In this document: positions 48,350 through 59,200 of the stretch, piece after piece
Layout: the number at the start of each line of letters is the position of its first letter
Position numbering within the stretch: the first letter of the stretch is position 1
NCBI GenBank assembly: GCA_014730275.1
Contig: WJIL01000108.1
Span: forward strand, 1 to 64,000
Length of the DNA stretch: 64,000 bases
From: Candidatus Lokiarchaeota archaeon
GTDB taxonomy: Archaea; Asgardarchaeota; Thorarchaeia; Thorarchaeales; Thorarchaeaceae
Direction of reading: 5' to 3'
The notes under the pieces: model-generated
Told to the model about the DNA's origin: nothing
Database searches by the model: none
The model's input: the letters and a program-made list of their open reading frames with translations, nothing else
Made by a program: the position numbers and the translations under genes

Positions 48350-50566
48350 ATGGCCTCCGAAGATCTGGTTTTGAGCAATAAGAACAGGTCAAAGCGGTCA
48401 TTACTCGCGGGGCTCTTTTCTGCCGGCCTTTTCTACATATTTTTCAGTCTATGGCGAGGTCGCTTTCCCAATCCTGCAATTATTACAGCAATTATCATTG
48501 AACTGGTACTCCTTTATGCTGCGCTTTTCGAACCAACCCCCACCAAGAAACGACTTGTGACCGGACTAACGGTAATCGTGCTATATTCAGTACTAAGTGT
48601 GATAGCAGGCTGGTTCTCAGAGATAGTTGTTATGGCAGCAGGCGGAATAGCAATCTATGCCTTTATGATGAGTGAACCCAACTTCCCGTTGACAAAGCGA
48701 GCGCTCACGACGGGTTTGATTGTTGGTACGGTTTACACATTTCTTGGAATCTATCTAGCGCTTAAACTAGGTATCGTCTATTTCATTGGTGCAGAAATGC
48801 TCGGTTTCATCGTTTTAACCCTTCACGGTCAATACACTCCAGAAGAGAATACGATTGTAGTAGCCATCGCAAACGGATCCTCCATGATTTCGGTTGGGGT
48901 CCTCATCACTTTCCCAGCTATCGCGATATTCCAACCGGAGATAGCACCTAGTCTCATTACCTATCCCTTCGTTGCATTCGTCACCTTCGTGAGTGCAGTT
49001 TTCGGTATGATACTACTTACACCCTTTCGTGAGAGATTCGACAAGCAGCCATGGCCCCAAGCTCAACCACAAGCAGAATGCATAGTCTCACTGGGAAAAG
49101 AGGAGGAAGCAAAGAAAGCTGTTCTAGCGGGTATGGGAGGTTCGGTCATATGGATGGGTGCGACAAAAATTGTAGAAGAAGCGACAGGGGGTACCCTCGA
49201 TTCGCTGCCAAATGCATTGCAACCGATTTTACCTGCAGTTAGGGCAATACCAGATTGGATTGGAATCAGCAATTCACCATTGATTGCAAGCATGGGCTTC
49301 TTCATGGGCTGGAAAAGAACTCTTGCTTTATCTTTGGGAAGCGCTGCATCGCTCCTCATTTGGGTGTTTGTAGAAAGACTACAGCCCGTTACATATGCAG
49401 CACATCTCCATAGACCTGAAATACTCTATCTAGCTCTTGGTGTTTTTGCCGCTGTAATTGGTGGCGACATCATAGCCACAAGAGAAGAGACTATGACCGT
49501 AGAAGAATTTGAGGCGGCGGTGAACAGACAACCGAATCGTGCTGAACAGCTAATTATTGACCGACCGCACCGACCATCAGAAGTGTCGGAGTATATCGAT
49601 GATGTGGACAAACAGACAATGTCGTTGAAAGTGTTCAAGAAAGAAGTCGAGCGTATGGTACGTGATCCAAGAGGGTACTTGGATGCCACAAGAGGGAAAC
49701 TGCCAATTTGGCTTGCAGCTGTGTCTCTCGCGCTTTTCACGGCTACAGGGATAATTACATTCTGGTTTCTCAAACCGTTTGCTGATCTTACTATTCATTG
49801 GTTGCTATTCATCCTTGGCGCGCCACTTGTACTCCTTTCTGCATACTTTACTGCCCGAGCTATCAGCGAAACTGGAATGCTGGCAGGCTATATCTCCGAC
49901 ATAATAGCTGTTCCAGCTATAATCTTCTTCCGCCTTTCATTTGCAGCTGTAACAACATTCATGGCGATGCTAGGTGCCTTGCAGGACGCCGCAATTGCTT
50001 TGTTACTCCATTTGAAGCTTGGAAAATTGACTGGAGTGAAAGGGAAAACGATTCTCAAAGCAGTATTTGTCGGTACGATTCTTGCTACAACTTTTGGTTC
50101 GTTAATCACATACAGTATCTACAGTCAATGGGGGTTTGGTGGCACCGAATTCCCTGCCCCCGCAGCTCAGTTATTTGGATTTCTAGTAATCAGTCTGCGA
50201 GGGCTCGGGAATCTTGCACTACCAGGACTTGATAGATTACCAGGTATACATCCCATGCTTGGGTTTTTCTATCTAATGTCGTTCGGCATAGTTGGTGCAC
50301 TCACCGGACGGGAATTGAATAAGAGAGATATGAGCGCAATCAGTCTTGCAGTAGGATTGCTTATCCCACCAGCAACATCAGCAGCTATGATTATTGGAGG
50401 GCTCATTGATTATCGGCTCAAGAAACTAGAGCAGATTGATGACAAAGAAGTATGTAAAAACAGACAAAATCGAACTACACGGGTACTAAGCGGTGTTGTT
50501 GCAGGAGAAGCGATAGTAACCATACTTTGGGTACTGTGGAGCGTGACCAACTTCCTTTTCATTTAG
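48350..50566 (+). CDS. OPT family transporter
   Basis: 738 residues with about 16 membrane helices in two clusters separated by a charged cytosolic region (about 375-450). ALTTGLIVGTVYTFLGIYLALKLG and NTIVVAIANGSSMISVGVLITFPAI fit the first OPT repeat; the conserved PWPQAQPQAECI matches the (K/Q)-x-P-x-G-x-A-x-A-x-x-L position. Later helices include AISETGMLAGYISDIIAVPAI and IHPMLGFFYLMSFGIVGALTG. OPT proteins import oligopeptides or metal chelates with protons. Substrate unknown. Confidence 0.82.
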   Translation: MASEDLVLSNKNRSKRSLLAGLFSAGLFYIFFSLWRGRFPNPAIITAIIIELVLLYAALFEPTPTKKRLVTGLTVIVLYSVLSVIAGWFSEIVVMAAGGIAIYAFMMSEPNFPLTKRALTTGLIVGTVYTFLGIYLALKLGIVYFIGAEMLGFIVLTLHGQYTPEENTIVVAIANGSSMISVGVLITFPAIAIFQPEIAPSLITYPFVAFVTFVSAVFGMILLTPFRERFDKQPWPQAQPQAECIVSLGKEEEAKKAVLAGMGGSVIWMGATKIVEEATGGTLDSLPNALQPILPAVRAIPDWIGISNSPLIASMGFFMGWKRTLALSLGSAASLLIWVFVERLQPVTYAAHLHRPEILYLALGVFAAVIGGDIIATREETMTVEEFEAAVNRQPNRAEQLIIDRPHRPSEVSEYIDDVDKQTMSLKVFKKEVERMVRDPRGYLDATRGKLPIWLAAVSLALFTATGIITFWFLKPFADLTIHWLLFILGAPLVLLSAYFTARAISETGMLAGYISDIIAVPAIIFFRLSFAAVTTFMAMLGALQDAAIALLLHLKLGKLTGVKGKTILKAVFVGTILATTFGSLITYSIYSQWGFGGTEFPAPAAQLFGFLVISLRGLGNLALPGLDRLPGIHPMLGFFYLMSFGIVGALTGRELNKRDMSAISLAVGLLIPPATSAAMIIGGLIDYRLKKLEQIDDKEVCKNRQNRTTRVLSGVVAGEAIVTILWVLWSVTNFLFI

Positions 50567-50579
50567 GATGTAGATCATT

Positions 50580-50604
50580 GATTCTCTGACCGGATAAGAG
50601 AATC
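50580..50604 (+). terminator. hairpin after the OPT gene
   Basis: GATTCTCT (50580-50587) pairs with AGAGAATC (50597-50604). It starts 14 bases after the stop; no long T-run follows, so this is weaker than the other terminators. Confidence 0.4.
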
Positions 50605-50668
50605 GGTTTACTTGCAGAATAAGTTCTCCGTTCATGTCTTGGATTGCCTATCGAACGAACACGAGATT

Positions 50669-52036
50669 CTATGTATTGTTTCCAAAGGTCTCCTCCAAGA
50701 CCGCATCCCATTCATCTTCTTCCTCTGTACTTCTCGAGGGGGTTTCTTCTTCATGGCCTTCTAACCGTTTCTTTCGTTCTTCTCGTATCCGCTTCTGCTC
50801 ACGCTCAGCATCAGTCATTTCTAGCTCTTCAATCTCTTCGTCTCTGCTGACCCATCCAATTACTAATGCGACAAACGGGAAAAGCAAAACAATTGGCACG
50901 AGCAGAAGGAGAACTATCTCGGGCTGCAAAAGCTCAACACTATTTGCTATGCCTGGTGGTAATTCAAGAAAGGAAAGGAATACTCGTGGATTGAGAAGGA
51001 CGAATGACAACAAGACCACACTTACAAGTCGAATACCAGAACCGATAATTGTAGATCCTATCACATATTGTTGTGATGGCGCTGCCGCTCGAGCAGTCAG
51101 TTCATCCCGTGCTTGCGGGTCCTGTTCCAAGAGATCGTCTACATAATGCTGTAGTCGCCGCACATCACTGATTGCATCGAGGTTTTCAAGAACATCTTTG
51201 TCTCCAAGCACTTGTCTTTCAATAGCTTCTCGAAGGTATGAAAAAATAGTTGCGCCTGAAGATCGGCTCATTGAAGTACTAGAGACCTTCCGTTCCCGTT
51301 CGATTGCATCTTGTTTTCGGGTAGCTTGGCGAAGAGCTAGCAGCTGTTTCTTTAACGTCTCTTCACGGTCCTCTACAGGTTTCCCAACCGAGTAGCTATA
51401 AACCATCTGATAGCTGACTTCTAGGTAGGCAAAAGATACTAGCGCAAGAATCTGTACAGAACTTGTTGCAAATTCTAAGAAGTTTGTGGGAAATACAATG
51501 AAGTTGGGAATACCTAAGTTGCGAAATGCTGCCACAACAAGAATCGACTGTATCGCTATGAAGGCACCTCCAACAAAACGATGCTCAAGACGATACAATG
51601 ATTGAAGAAACAATGCAACCCCTACTCCAGCACAGAAAAAGTAGAGAAAAATGAAAGCCTGATCCCATAGTGACAGAGCAAGCGATAGGATATCACCCTG
51701 TATTGACGCGAAAATCTCTTGAGCGCTGGTAAGAGGGCCATTTACTCCATATGGTTGAAGATACCACATTCGAAGAATGAGCGTATTGTACAAACCAATG
51801 ACAAGTTCATTTGTAGCAGCAGGCCCAGCTCCCACCAAGGTCAAGAGACCAGCAATCGTCGTGATGGATACCAAGAACACGAGTAAAGACAGCAAACGAA
51901 ACACTGTGACAACAAACACGTAGGGTGCTGCCCACGACCAGATACCTTCCGGATAAAGGAGACTATAGACTAACCATGCCATGTACACGAAAAGTGCCGT
52001 TGAGGCTATCCGGAGTATCCATGTGACTGCCTTCAG
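50669..52036 (-). CDS. polytopic membrane protein, last gene of the MoxR/DUF58 operon
   Basis: 455 residues if it starts at CTG 52036, whose last two bases overlap the DUF58 TGA (CTGA overlap) behind an AAGGAG site. The first standard start is GTG 51988, but that would begin inside a membrane helix (TWILRIASTALFVYMAWLVYSLL). Six to seven helices in the first 215 residues, then a basic cytosolic region (about 215-330) with a coiled coil and LQHYVDDLLEQDPQARDEL, two more helices, and a charged tail (EEIEELEMTDAEREQKRIREERKKR). No named family recognised. Position suggests a membrane platform of the MoxR system. Confidence 0.72.
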   Translation of the reverse strand: MKAVTWILRIASTALFVYMAWLVYSLLYPEGIWSWAAPYVFVVTVFRLLSLLVFLVSITTIAGLLTLVGAGPAATNELVIGLYNTLILRMWYLQPYGVNGPLTSAQEIFASIQGDILSLALSLWDQAFIFLYFFCAGVGVALFLQSLYRLEHRFVGGAFIAIQSILVVAAFRNLGIPNFIVFPTNFLEFATSSVQILALVSFAYLEVSYQMVYSYSVGKPVEDREETLKKQLLALRQATRKQDAIERERKVSSTSMSRSSGATIFSYLREAIERQVLGDKDVLENLDAISDVRRLQHYVDDLLEQDPQARDELTARAAAPSQQYVIGSTIIGSGIRLVSVVLLSFVLLNPRVFLSFLELPPGIANSVELLQPEIVLLLLVPIVLLFPFVALVIGWVSRDEEIEELEMTDAEREQKRIREERKKRLEGHEEETPSRSTEEEDEWDAVLEETFGNNT

Positions 52037-53355
52037 AATAAAGCCACTCCTTGACGTTTAGCGCGTTCATACTGCTCAATCACAGTGGGGAGGAAGTCTT
52101 CCGGCCCCACATTGACTACTTCAATACCAAACCTTGAGAGTGCCCTTCCGATTTTCATGCGGCGTTCCCAGAGTTCCTCAGATACCGCTTCAGCTAGTAC
52201 TTTCTCTACAGGACCAAATTGACCAACTGGAGCCTCAAACCAAGGTCCAAAGGGGCTAATAACCATCGCCTTATGTCCGTTAGCGATAAGCGTCTTCATC
52301 GCGTTGAGGAGAGGCGTTGGGCTAGCTTCCAGGTCAGTTAGCCAGATGAAGAAACTTCGTTTCCGAACCTTTTCAGTTACCTTTGAAATGGCACGTTCGT
52401 AGTTGCTCCATCCCCCGGGTTCAGCCATAGCCAAAGCTTCGAGAACATCATACATATGGTTTGGACGCAAACTGGGTTCAACGATAGAGTGAACAATATC
52501 ACTGAATACACACGTTCCAACCAAGTCCTTGCGTTCCAGTCCAAGGTGTGATAGGAGAACCGCAGATCGTATCGCATATTCGAGTTTGGTATTTTCGGGA
52601 TACCCGTTTCCCATGCTTCCGCTACAATCAATCATACAAACAATCTGGATGTTTTTTTCCTGCTCATACTGTTTTACTACAATATCATCACGTTTTGCGC
52701 TGCTCTTCCAATCGATAAGCCGGAAAGGATCACCAGGCGTATATTCACGGAAACCAGCAAACTCCGTTCCCATCCCCACGGTCTTTGTTCTGTGTGCTCC
52801 AAACATAAGGCCAAGCTGTCGCTGTTTACCGAGGGCTTCTAGCCTTCTAACGTCCTGCCATGTCGGGTATACAAGCACTTCGGTAGATTCCGTAAGAAGC
52901 CGCTTATAGTAATGCAATCCAAGACGGTCTCGCATAACGACTTCTGTCGGACCAAGAAAGTACCGCCCGCGCATCCTCGCCTGTAGTATGTAAGAAAAGG
53001 TGATGGTACTACCAGGCTCTATCCGTGAAGCAATGAAATTCTCCCCGATTGCGAGAATCCATGTTTCTGGGTATCGATCATGTATCTCAATGAAATCAAA
53101 ATGACGAGACGAATTGTTTCTGACTGTTACCTTTATTTTCACAAAATCGCCAGAAAATATCTTCCTCTTGTGGAGTTCTCGCTCAATTTCAATACCAGCA
53201 ACATTGGCAGTTGTTGCAAACAAGGGGAGTGTGATAACGAGACCAACAAGCAGATACACGCCAGCTACTACGAGATAGTAGTTCACGAAAGAGAAACCAC
53301 TAGTGAGGAGTAGAACCCCTGCGAATACAACCATGAAGCCTCGCTCTGTCAGCAC
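52033..53355 (-). CDS. DUF58 protein with VWA-type metal site
   Basis: 440 residues from GTG 53355. Two N-terminal membrane helices (about 7-45), then a beta-sandwich region (IEIERELHKRKIFSGDFVKIKVTVRN, FIEIHDRYPE). The DUF58 core follows: EFAGFREYTPGDPFRLIDWKSSAKRDDIVVKQYEQEK. A VWA-like domain comes next with the MIDAS motif CMIDCSGSMG (D-x-S-x-S complete). DUF58 proteins are the standard partner of MoxR ATPases, acting as membrane-bound targets or adaptors. The gap to moxR is 38 bases. Confidence 0.92.
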   Translation of the reverse strand: MLTERGFMVVFAGVLLLTSGFSFVNYYLVVAGVYLLVGLVITLPLFATTANVAGIEIERELHKRKIFSGDFVKIKVTVRNNSSRHFDFIEIHDRYPETWILAIGENFIASRIEPGSTITFSYILQARMRGRYFLGPTEVVMRDRLGLHYYKRLLTESTEVLVYPTWQDVRRLEALGKQRQLGLMFGAHRTKTVGMGTEFAGFREYTPGDPFRLIDWKSSAKRDDIVVKQYEQEKNIQIVCMIDCSGSMGNGYPENTKLEYAIRSAVLLSHLGLERKDLVGTCVFSDIVHSIVEPSLRPNHMYDVLEALAMAEPGGWSNYERAISKVTEKVRKRSFFIWLTDLEASPTPLLNAMKTLIANGHKAMVISPFGPWFEAPVGQFGPVEKVLAEAVSEELWERRMKIGRALSRFGIEVVNVGPEDFLPTVIEQYERAKRQGVALF

Positions 53356-53393
53356 ACCTAATCGTCTCCAACCAATATGACAACAACTGTTTG

Positions 53394-54380
53394 TTATCGC
53401 GGGCAGTCGACTTCTCCCAGTATCTTACTTACCACGCGTTCAACGGTAAGACCTTCAAGTTCTGCTTCGGGCTTCAGGATAAGCCGATGGTTCAGAGCTT
53501 GAACAGCGAGCTTCCGAACATCTTCGGGAATAACATAGTCGCGACCATGCATTGCAGCCCGAGCTTTGGAGGCATTCATCAACACCAGAGATGCTCTCGG
53601 AGAACCACCCAGAAGAATCTGAGGGTCGTTACGCGTTCGGACAATCATATCACGTATGTAATTGACAATATCTTCGTCGATATGTACAGTCCTGCAGGCC
53701 TCCTGCATTTTTACAATAATACCGGGGCTCGCAAGCACCCGTAGATCTGTCACCTCGCCTCTGTGTTTCCGTCGTACTATCTCTGCCTCTTCGCTGGGTG
53801 TCGGATAGTCAAGAATCAGACGAAACATAAAGCGATCCAGTTGAGCTTCAGGAAGAGGATACGTTCCTTCCTGTTCAACAGGATTCTGCGTGGCAATCAT
53901 GAGGAAGGGACGTGGTAATTTCCGCGTTACACCTTCCGTTGAAACCTGCCGTTCTTCCATGACCTCAAGTAATGCACTCTGAGATTTTGGAGGACACCTG
54001 TTAATCTCGTCAGCAAGAACCAGATTCGCGAAAACAGGTCCCTTGCGAAACCAAAATTCTGAGCTCTTTTGATTGTACACATTACTTCCAAGCAGGTCTG
54101 CGGGCAATGTATCAACTGTCAGTTGTATTCGGTTGAATTTGCAGCCCAGTATAGAAGCAAAGGTGCGAGCCATGTATGTTTTCGCTAAACCTGGCACTCC
54201 TTCTAGTACAACATGCCCATCTGAAAGAAGGGCAGTAAGTGTATTCCGGAGGATGCGGGTCTTGCCAACAATTACCCGCTGGCACTCCTTGATTATAGCA
54301 TTTGAAAGCTTATGAACATCGTCTATAGTCATCTCCTGAGACGACTGCAGTTCAGCTTTCTCTGGCGCTTCTACTGTCAT
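53394..54380 (-). CDS. MoxR family AAA+ ATPase
   Basis: 328 residues. Walker A GVPGLAKT (61-68), Walker B LVLADEINR (Asp124, Glu125), sensor I IATQNPVEQEGTYPLPEAQLDRF and sensor II region GGSPRASLVLMNASKARA are complete. MoxR proteins act as chaperone-like ATPases that mature or assemble metalloenzymes and envelope complexes together with VWA/DUF58 partners. The N-terminal 20 residues are acidic. Fourth gene of the operon, 14 bases after the DUF4350-like gene. Confidence 0.96.
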   Translation of the reverse strand: MTVEAPEKAELQSSQEMTIDDVHKLSNAIIKECQRVIVGKTRILRNTLTALLSDGHVVLEGVPGLAKTYMARTFASILGCKFNRIQLTVDTLPADLLGSNVYNQKSSEFWFRKGPVFANLVLADEINRCPPKSQSALLEVMEERQVSTEGVTRKLPRPFLMIATQNPVEQEGTYPLPEAQLDRFMFRLILDYPTPSEEAEIVRRKHRGEVTDLRVLASPGIIVKMQEACRTVHIDEDIVNYIRDMIVRTRNDPQILLGGSPRASLVLMNASKARAAMHGRDYVIPEDVRKLAVQALNHRLILKPEAELEGLTVERVVSKILGEVDCPR

Positions 54381-54394
54381 ATCTCGTTTCTACC

Positions 54395-55813
54395 TCACTT
54401 TTGTGTTTCAACTAATGATGAATGGATATTGCGCATGAAGAAGAATAGGCGCATTAGCTCGTTTTCGTTAATATCTAAATCAGGATTACTGGAAATTTCC
54501 TCGATACGTTCAACAGTCTCGAAGAAGTCCTCTCTATTCAGTTTAGGATCTTTGAATTTCATCAAATCCCAAACTTTCTCCGTTTCGAAAGATCTCCACA
54601 TGTGCTTCTTCCGGAGGTCTCTACGGAGTTTTCGATACAGCATCTTAATGACACGTGCGTAGTTGCCTTCTCGTCGATAATAGCTCATCCGTTCGCTGAA
54701 ATAGGTCTCTCCCTTTCTCATGAATACTTCAGAGACACTCTTGACCTCCGGTTTCTTGGGATCTGGAAGGTACTTCTTGATACCTACAGCAGTGAAGATA
54801 GGATAAAGGGGAGCAAGCCATGGATTTGTGCTCATCCACAGCGCACGTGATAGGAACTGCCCAAAGAAGAATTCGGGCGAATTCCATGGAATAGCCAATA
54901 AACTCTCACAGAATAATACGGGTACATTCTCAGAACCATGGGAAAGCCACTGGATAATGTTGCGGCCTAATCGCCTATTGCCAGCAAATCTATTCCACAT
55001 ATCATTATCAAACACACTCGGATCGCTCAAGGCAACAAGCCGCCCGCCTTCACCACCTGTCAACGGACCCAAATCAAGAGCACCTGCAACTGGTAATCGA
55101 CCAGCTATTTCATTATCATCAGGGGCGGGATTTGGATCGCTTATGTTGGTTTCACACCATGCACGAGGAGTGGTCCAAGCAAAACCAGCAACCGGCGAGC
55201 CTAGAAGGCATTTGGGACTTAGAGCCGAAGCCCAATTGAGATGAAGTCCACCTTCGGATTCTACGCCGCTGACTAGTTGGCTTTGACCGCCACTGGTTTG
55301 AAAATCATGTATAACAGGTAATTTGGGACTCTTGTCATAGGAATCAAGATCGAGGAGGACACCACCAGCATAGGAGAGGAAGCCCTCAACACCAAGCTCT
55401 TCCAGTTGACGACCACCAATGAAATCAAGAAGATAATTATTTAGCAAGTAAAACGAGCCGTTAGCTGTGCCAAAGTCATCCGCAATCAGCACAGAACCAC
55501 CTTCTGAAAGATGGGTGAATATGGTGAGGATGGCATCTTTGCTAAAATCTTTCACAGGGCCCATGATGACAAGGACTGCATTTCCATGAAACCGTGAAAC
55601 AACGCTCATCGATGCTTGGATAGACTGAACATCGTATCCTTGTTCTTCAGTGCTTGAACGGAATTCGCTCAGGCCATCGTAATGCTCATTCCATGCTGAG
55701 AAATCCTGTGGATAGTCGTATTGTGCATTGAAAACGGTAGTGCCAATAAGGACGCCTATGGGCATCCACGAAAGCACGAATAGCAGTATTTGAACGGCTG
55801 GCTTCCAACGCAT
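54395..55813 (-). CDS. DUF4350-like membrane protein
   Basis: 472 residues. An N-terminal helix (8-28) is followed by an extracytosolic domain with the GldG/DUF4350 pattern: SEFRSSTEEQGYDVQSIQ, AVLVIMGPVKDFSKDAILTIFTHLSEGGSVLIADDFG, and later GRLVALSDPSVFDNDMW, NRRLGRNIIQWLSHG. A second hydrophobic stretch (about 325-345) precedes a basic cytosolic tail of about 125 residues (MSYYRREGNYARVIKMLYRKLRRDLRKKHMW). DUF4350 proteins commonly sit between DUF4129 and MoxR genes. Role unknown, possibly sugar/ligand sensing on the outer face. Confidence 0.8.
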   Translation of the reverse strand: MRWKPAVQILLFVLSWMPIGVLIGTTVFNAQYDYPQDFSAWNEHYDGLSEFRSSTEEQGYDVQSIQASMSVVSRFHGNAVLVIMGPVKDFSKDAILTIFTHLSEGGSVLIADDFGTANGSFYLLNNYLLDFIGGRQLEELGVEGFLSYAGGVLLDLDSYDKSPKLPVIHDFQTSGGQSQLVSGVESEGGLHLNWASALSPKCLLGSPVAGFAWTTPRAWCETNISDPNPAPDDNEIAGRLPVAGALDLGPLTGGEGGRLVALSDPSVFDNDMWNRFAGNRRLGRNIIQWLSHGSENVPVLFCESLLAIPWNSPEFFFGQFLSRALWMSTNPWLAPLYPIFTAVGIKKYLPDPKKPEVKSVSEVFMRKGETYFSERMSYYRREGNYARVIKMLYRKLRRDLRKKHMWRSFETEKVWDLMKFKDPKLNREDFFETVERIEEISSNPDLDINENELMRLFFFMRNIHSSLVETQK

Positions 55814-55829
55814 GGTTTTCCCTCGCGAT

Positions 55830-56273
55830 TTACTCCCGTGGTTTAGCTATATCAACACGGGGATAAAGATCTGTAAATATCCTAATGGCATTCTCATATT
55901 GAGCCTTGCTCATTTTGTGACCGGAGAATCTCGCCTCTTCATAGATTTCGAGAAATTCACTTACTATGTCCCGGTCTACGGAAATCGAGTCGACCATTCG
56001 GTCAAGATATTCTCTTGAGGTTTCTGAGTTGGCACGTTCTGACCCTATTTTCTTGCCAACCATTTCCTCAAACGTGCGATAGGCAAGGGTTATCGCAGTT
56101 CCGTATTTTCCTGCATTTGCAAGCTTCTTGATATTACGCAGCTTGCTTGATACATCCATGCCAGTTGTTCTGGTTTGGCCGCGAAACATCCCGCGAACAT
56201 AGTAGAGGTACAATAGTACCACAATCACTGCTCCGCTCGCAGCCACAATTGGCAGTATTATTTGAATTTGCAT
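55830..56273 (-). CDS. DUF4129-like membrane protein
   Basis: 147 residues: an N-terminal membrane helix (5-27) and a helical domain. LRNIKKLANAGKYGTAITLAYRTFEEMV and ETSREYLDRMV...FLEIYEEARFSGHKMSKAQYENAI match the C-terminal cytosolic domain of DUF4129 (T-x-x-E-Y, L-Y-E-x-A-R-F-S). In bacteria DUF4129 is often fused to transglutaminase-like membrane proteins; here it directly follows one as a separate gene, four bases after its stop. Confidence 0.82.
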   Translation of the reverse strand: MQIQIILPIVAASGAVIVVLLYLYYVRGMFRGQTRTTGMDVSSKLRNIKKLANAGKYGTAITLAYRTFEEMVGKKIGSERANSETSREYLDRMVDSISVDRDIVSEFLEIYEEARFSGHKMSKAQYENAIRIFTDLYPRVDIAKPRE

Positions 56274-56277
56274 GTTT

Positions 56278-59200
56278 TCATCCTCGTGTTATTCTAAATG
56301 AATCTTGGCCGTGTAAATGGTTCAAAGTCTCAACCGAAATACTCCTGAATCTAGAATGTCCTGAATACCGGTGTTTCCTAATTAGTACAAGTCCCACAAT
56401 AACTTCAACCCCGATGATTGCTATCCAGCCGATAGACCAAAGGGTATCACCAGGCACACCGGTTGTTCTACGGACCTCTACTACGTAAGGACCTATGGAG
56501 ATGTTTTCAACATCAGATAGCAATGTAATCTGGTAGCTCAAATCACCCTCTGATCCGGGGGCTGTAACAGCATATGATATCCTACCGTTTTGACCAGTAG
56601 TTATGGCCTCGGAGGTGCTACCATTAAGGTTGATGGTGATATCTCTATTTATGATTGCACGGCCCTCGCTATCAACGCATCTACCACTAATGGTAAAATC
56701 TTGGCCTGGTGCTACTCGAGATGGTGTATTCGAAGTGAATGAAAAATCAATGAAAATATGAAGTGACGATGTTTCTTCAGCAGATGATGGTGTAAACAAC
56801 TCTCCACCAGGATACTCGGCACGTAGAATGAAATAACCACTTTGGGTCCATGACGGGGGTATTGAAACTTGTAAAGTTACGAGATCTACTGTGTTAATCG
56901 AGTAATTTGACAGGAAAGTCGAATTCAAGTATACCATAACAGTAGCATCCGGTATCAATCCTCCATCAGCATCATGGAGACTGATTCTCGCTGTGAAATT
57001 CTCTCCTGGAAGAAGGCTCCTGTCAGTAGCTAGCTCAACTCCAAGTTCTGAAGGCATCTGAACTGTAATAGACCACATTTCGATAGGGTCAATAATCTCA
57101 TAATTGGAATCATCGATTTCGGCGAGAAGTAGGTAGACTCCTATTTCGGTGTCCTGATTGCTCGAAAGCGTGATTTCGAAAACACCACTAGCGTCGGTTG
57201 TAGCAGAAGCCCCAGTATCGGTGCCATTTGCCCGTAGAAATACAGAGAGGTTCGCAATGGGGCCACCCCCGCTTGTTATTACTCCAGGAACAGTGATGCT
57301 TTCGCCTCGTGCGATACTGAACACAGATTGTTCTCCCAAGTCAATCTGTACTTGATCCCAAACTGATATTGTCTGTTCACCAGTTGCTGCTTGTTCATAT
57401 GCTTCAGTGGGTCGGTCAAAACGCAGCTGATATGTTGTGTTGCCTGCAGTCCAATTCCATGAAAAGGTGTATTCGATTTCGAAATAACCCGTAACGACAT
57501 CTTCAACTGTAGTAGAACTGACAAGAACACTTCCAATATACAGTTCCACATCATATCCAGTCATTGCAGTTCCGTTTGCAAAAGTCAGGTTGCCCGAAAA
57601 TATGCGGGACTCATTCAAGTAGACAGTCGAGTTAGATACAGTTCCTGTGATATCAACTGGTATCTGCTCTATGCTGACTGCCACCATGGAAGAAGAGCCA
57701 GAGGCTATGTAAGCTTCCGAGGGTGAACAGTTCGCAAAGAAATAGGTTATACCAGTTGGTACAGAAAGATCAATCTGAAAAACTCGCCCGAATTCGCCAT
57801 CACCGTTCGTAATGAGTGTGAAGAGAAGTTCTTCATCTTGGCCATCAACAACATGATCCCAGTAGATTTCGATTGTGGCCCCAGCATATGGCGTGCCATT
57901 GTCTAATGTGGCAGTTCCAGAAACGTTCAGATATTCGGTTAAGTAGACTGGATTTGGAACTGCAGTGAAAGCCCACTCTATAGCATATCTACTCACATTA
58001 AGGGTGATAGGTGCTGTGGAGTTGTAATCCGCAATCCAATTGTCGCTTGACCAGTACTGAACGACTATCTCATGGTCTCCAGATTCAGTCGAACCCGGAA
58101 TCTGCCAATCGATGGAGAAAGACCCATCGCCTGCCGTCGTTCCTGTCTCTACCACAACTCCATCAAAGAGAACTTGGACAGGAGCGCTTGTGTATGGTTC
58201 GTCAGGATTCAAGTCCCATGATAGGTTGCCAGTTATCGTTACGGTATCAGTAGGATGGAATTCGTAAGTGCCTGTATCGAAGTTGACTATAGTGGGCCAC
58301 TGTTCCAGCGTTACCGAGTCATGAGAGCTTTCAACAGAGGAAATGAATAACGTACCAGAGTAATTAGCAAATACGTCAATACCGGTCCAGACTGTGTCTT
58401 CTTTCATTTTTGAATAGGAAAAACTGAATGAACCATCAGGACCCGTAGGAAGATTGGCTAAGAGAATCAGAGTTCCATTGTCCCACCAGATTGCCACATA
58501 TGCATTAGAGACGCCTGATGAATTATGAACGAAAGTCAAATTTCCATCGAAATAGAGAGTTCGGTTGAGATAGATCGGATTGGGTGAGACAGAAAGGGTA
58601 AGATTTGTTGAATACTTCTGAGCAGTAACGACAATTTCGGAAGTCGTTGCATTGTCTACCAATGGATCAGTACTCGTGTAGTTGCATTTGAAATAGTAAT
58701 CTCCAGGTCCTTGTGGTGGAACTTGGAACTCGTAAGCATAGCTGAAACCACCCGTACTGTTGGTCGTTGCTGTCTGGATAAGGGTCCAAGACCCTCCCGA
58801 CTGATGATAGATATTCACATCTACCCCATCAAGAACAGGAGAGCCACCTGTGTAAGTCAGATGCCCCTGAATCAACAAAGTTTGATCAAGATAGATAGTA
58901 GATACTACATCCATGCTGAATTCAGGAGAATAGAGAATAAGGTCGATATCAAATCCGGGAGCAGAGGTTGCATTATCCCAAAGGGATACACTATTGTTAG
59001 ATTCAGCCCAGATTGTGACTGTAGCAGGTTCTTCTTTGGGAACAGAGAGGTTGTAATAGTAAGCGTAACCACCAGTACCATTCGTTTGCCCAGCTGAAAA
59101 AGTCCGAATAGTGCCGTTATGCCAGTCCCAGAATATCGTAACATCCTGTCCTTCGATAGGTGTGCCATTGATACTATAGGTCAACTGGCCTGAGATTTCT

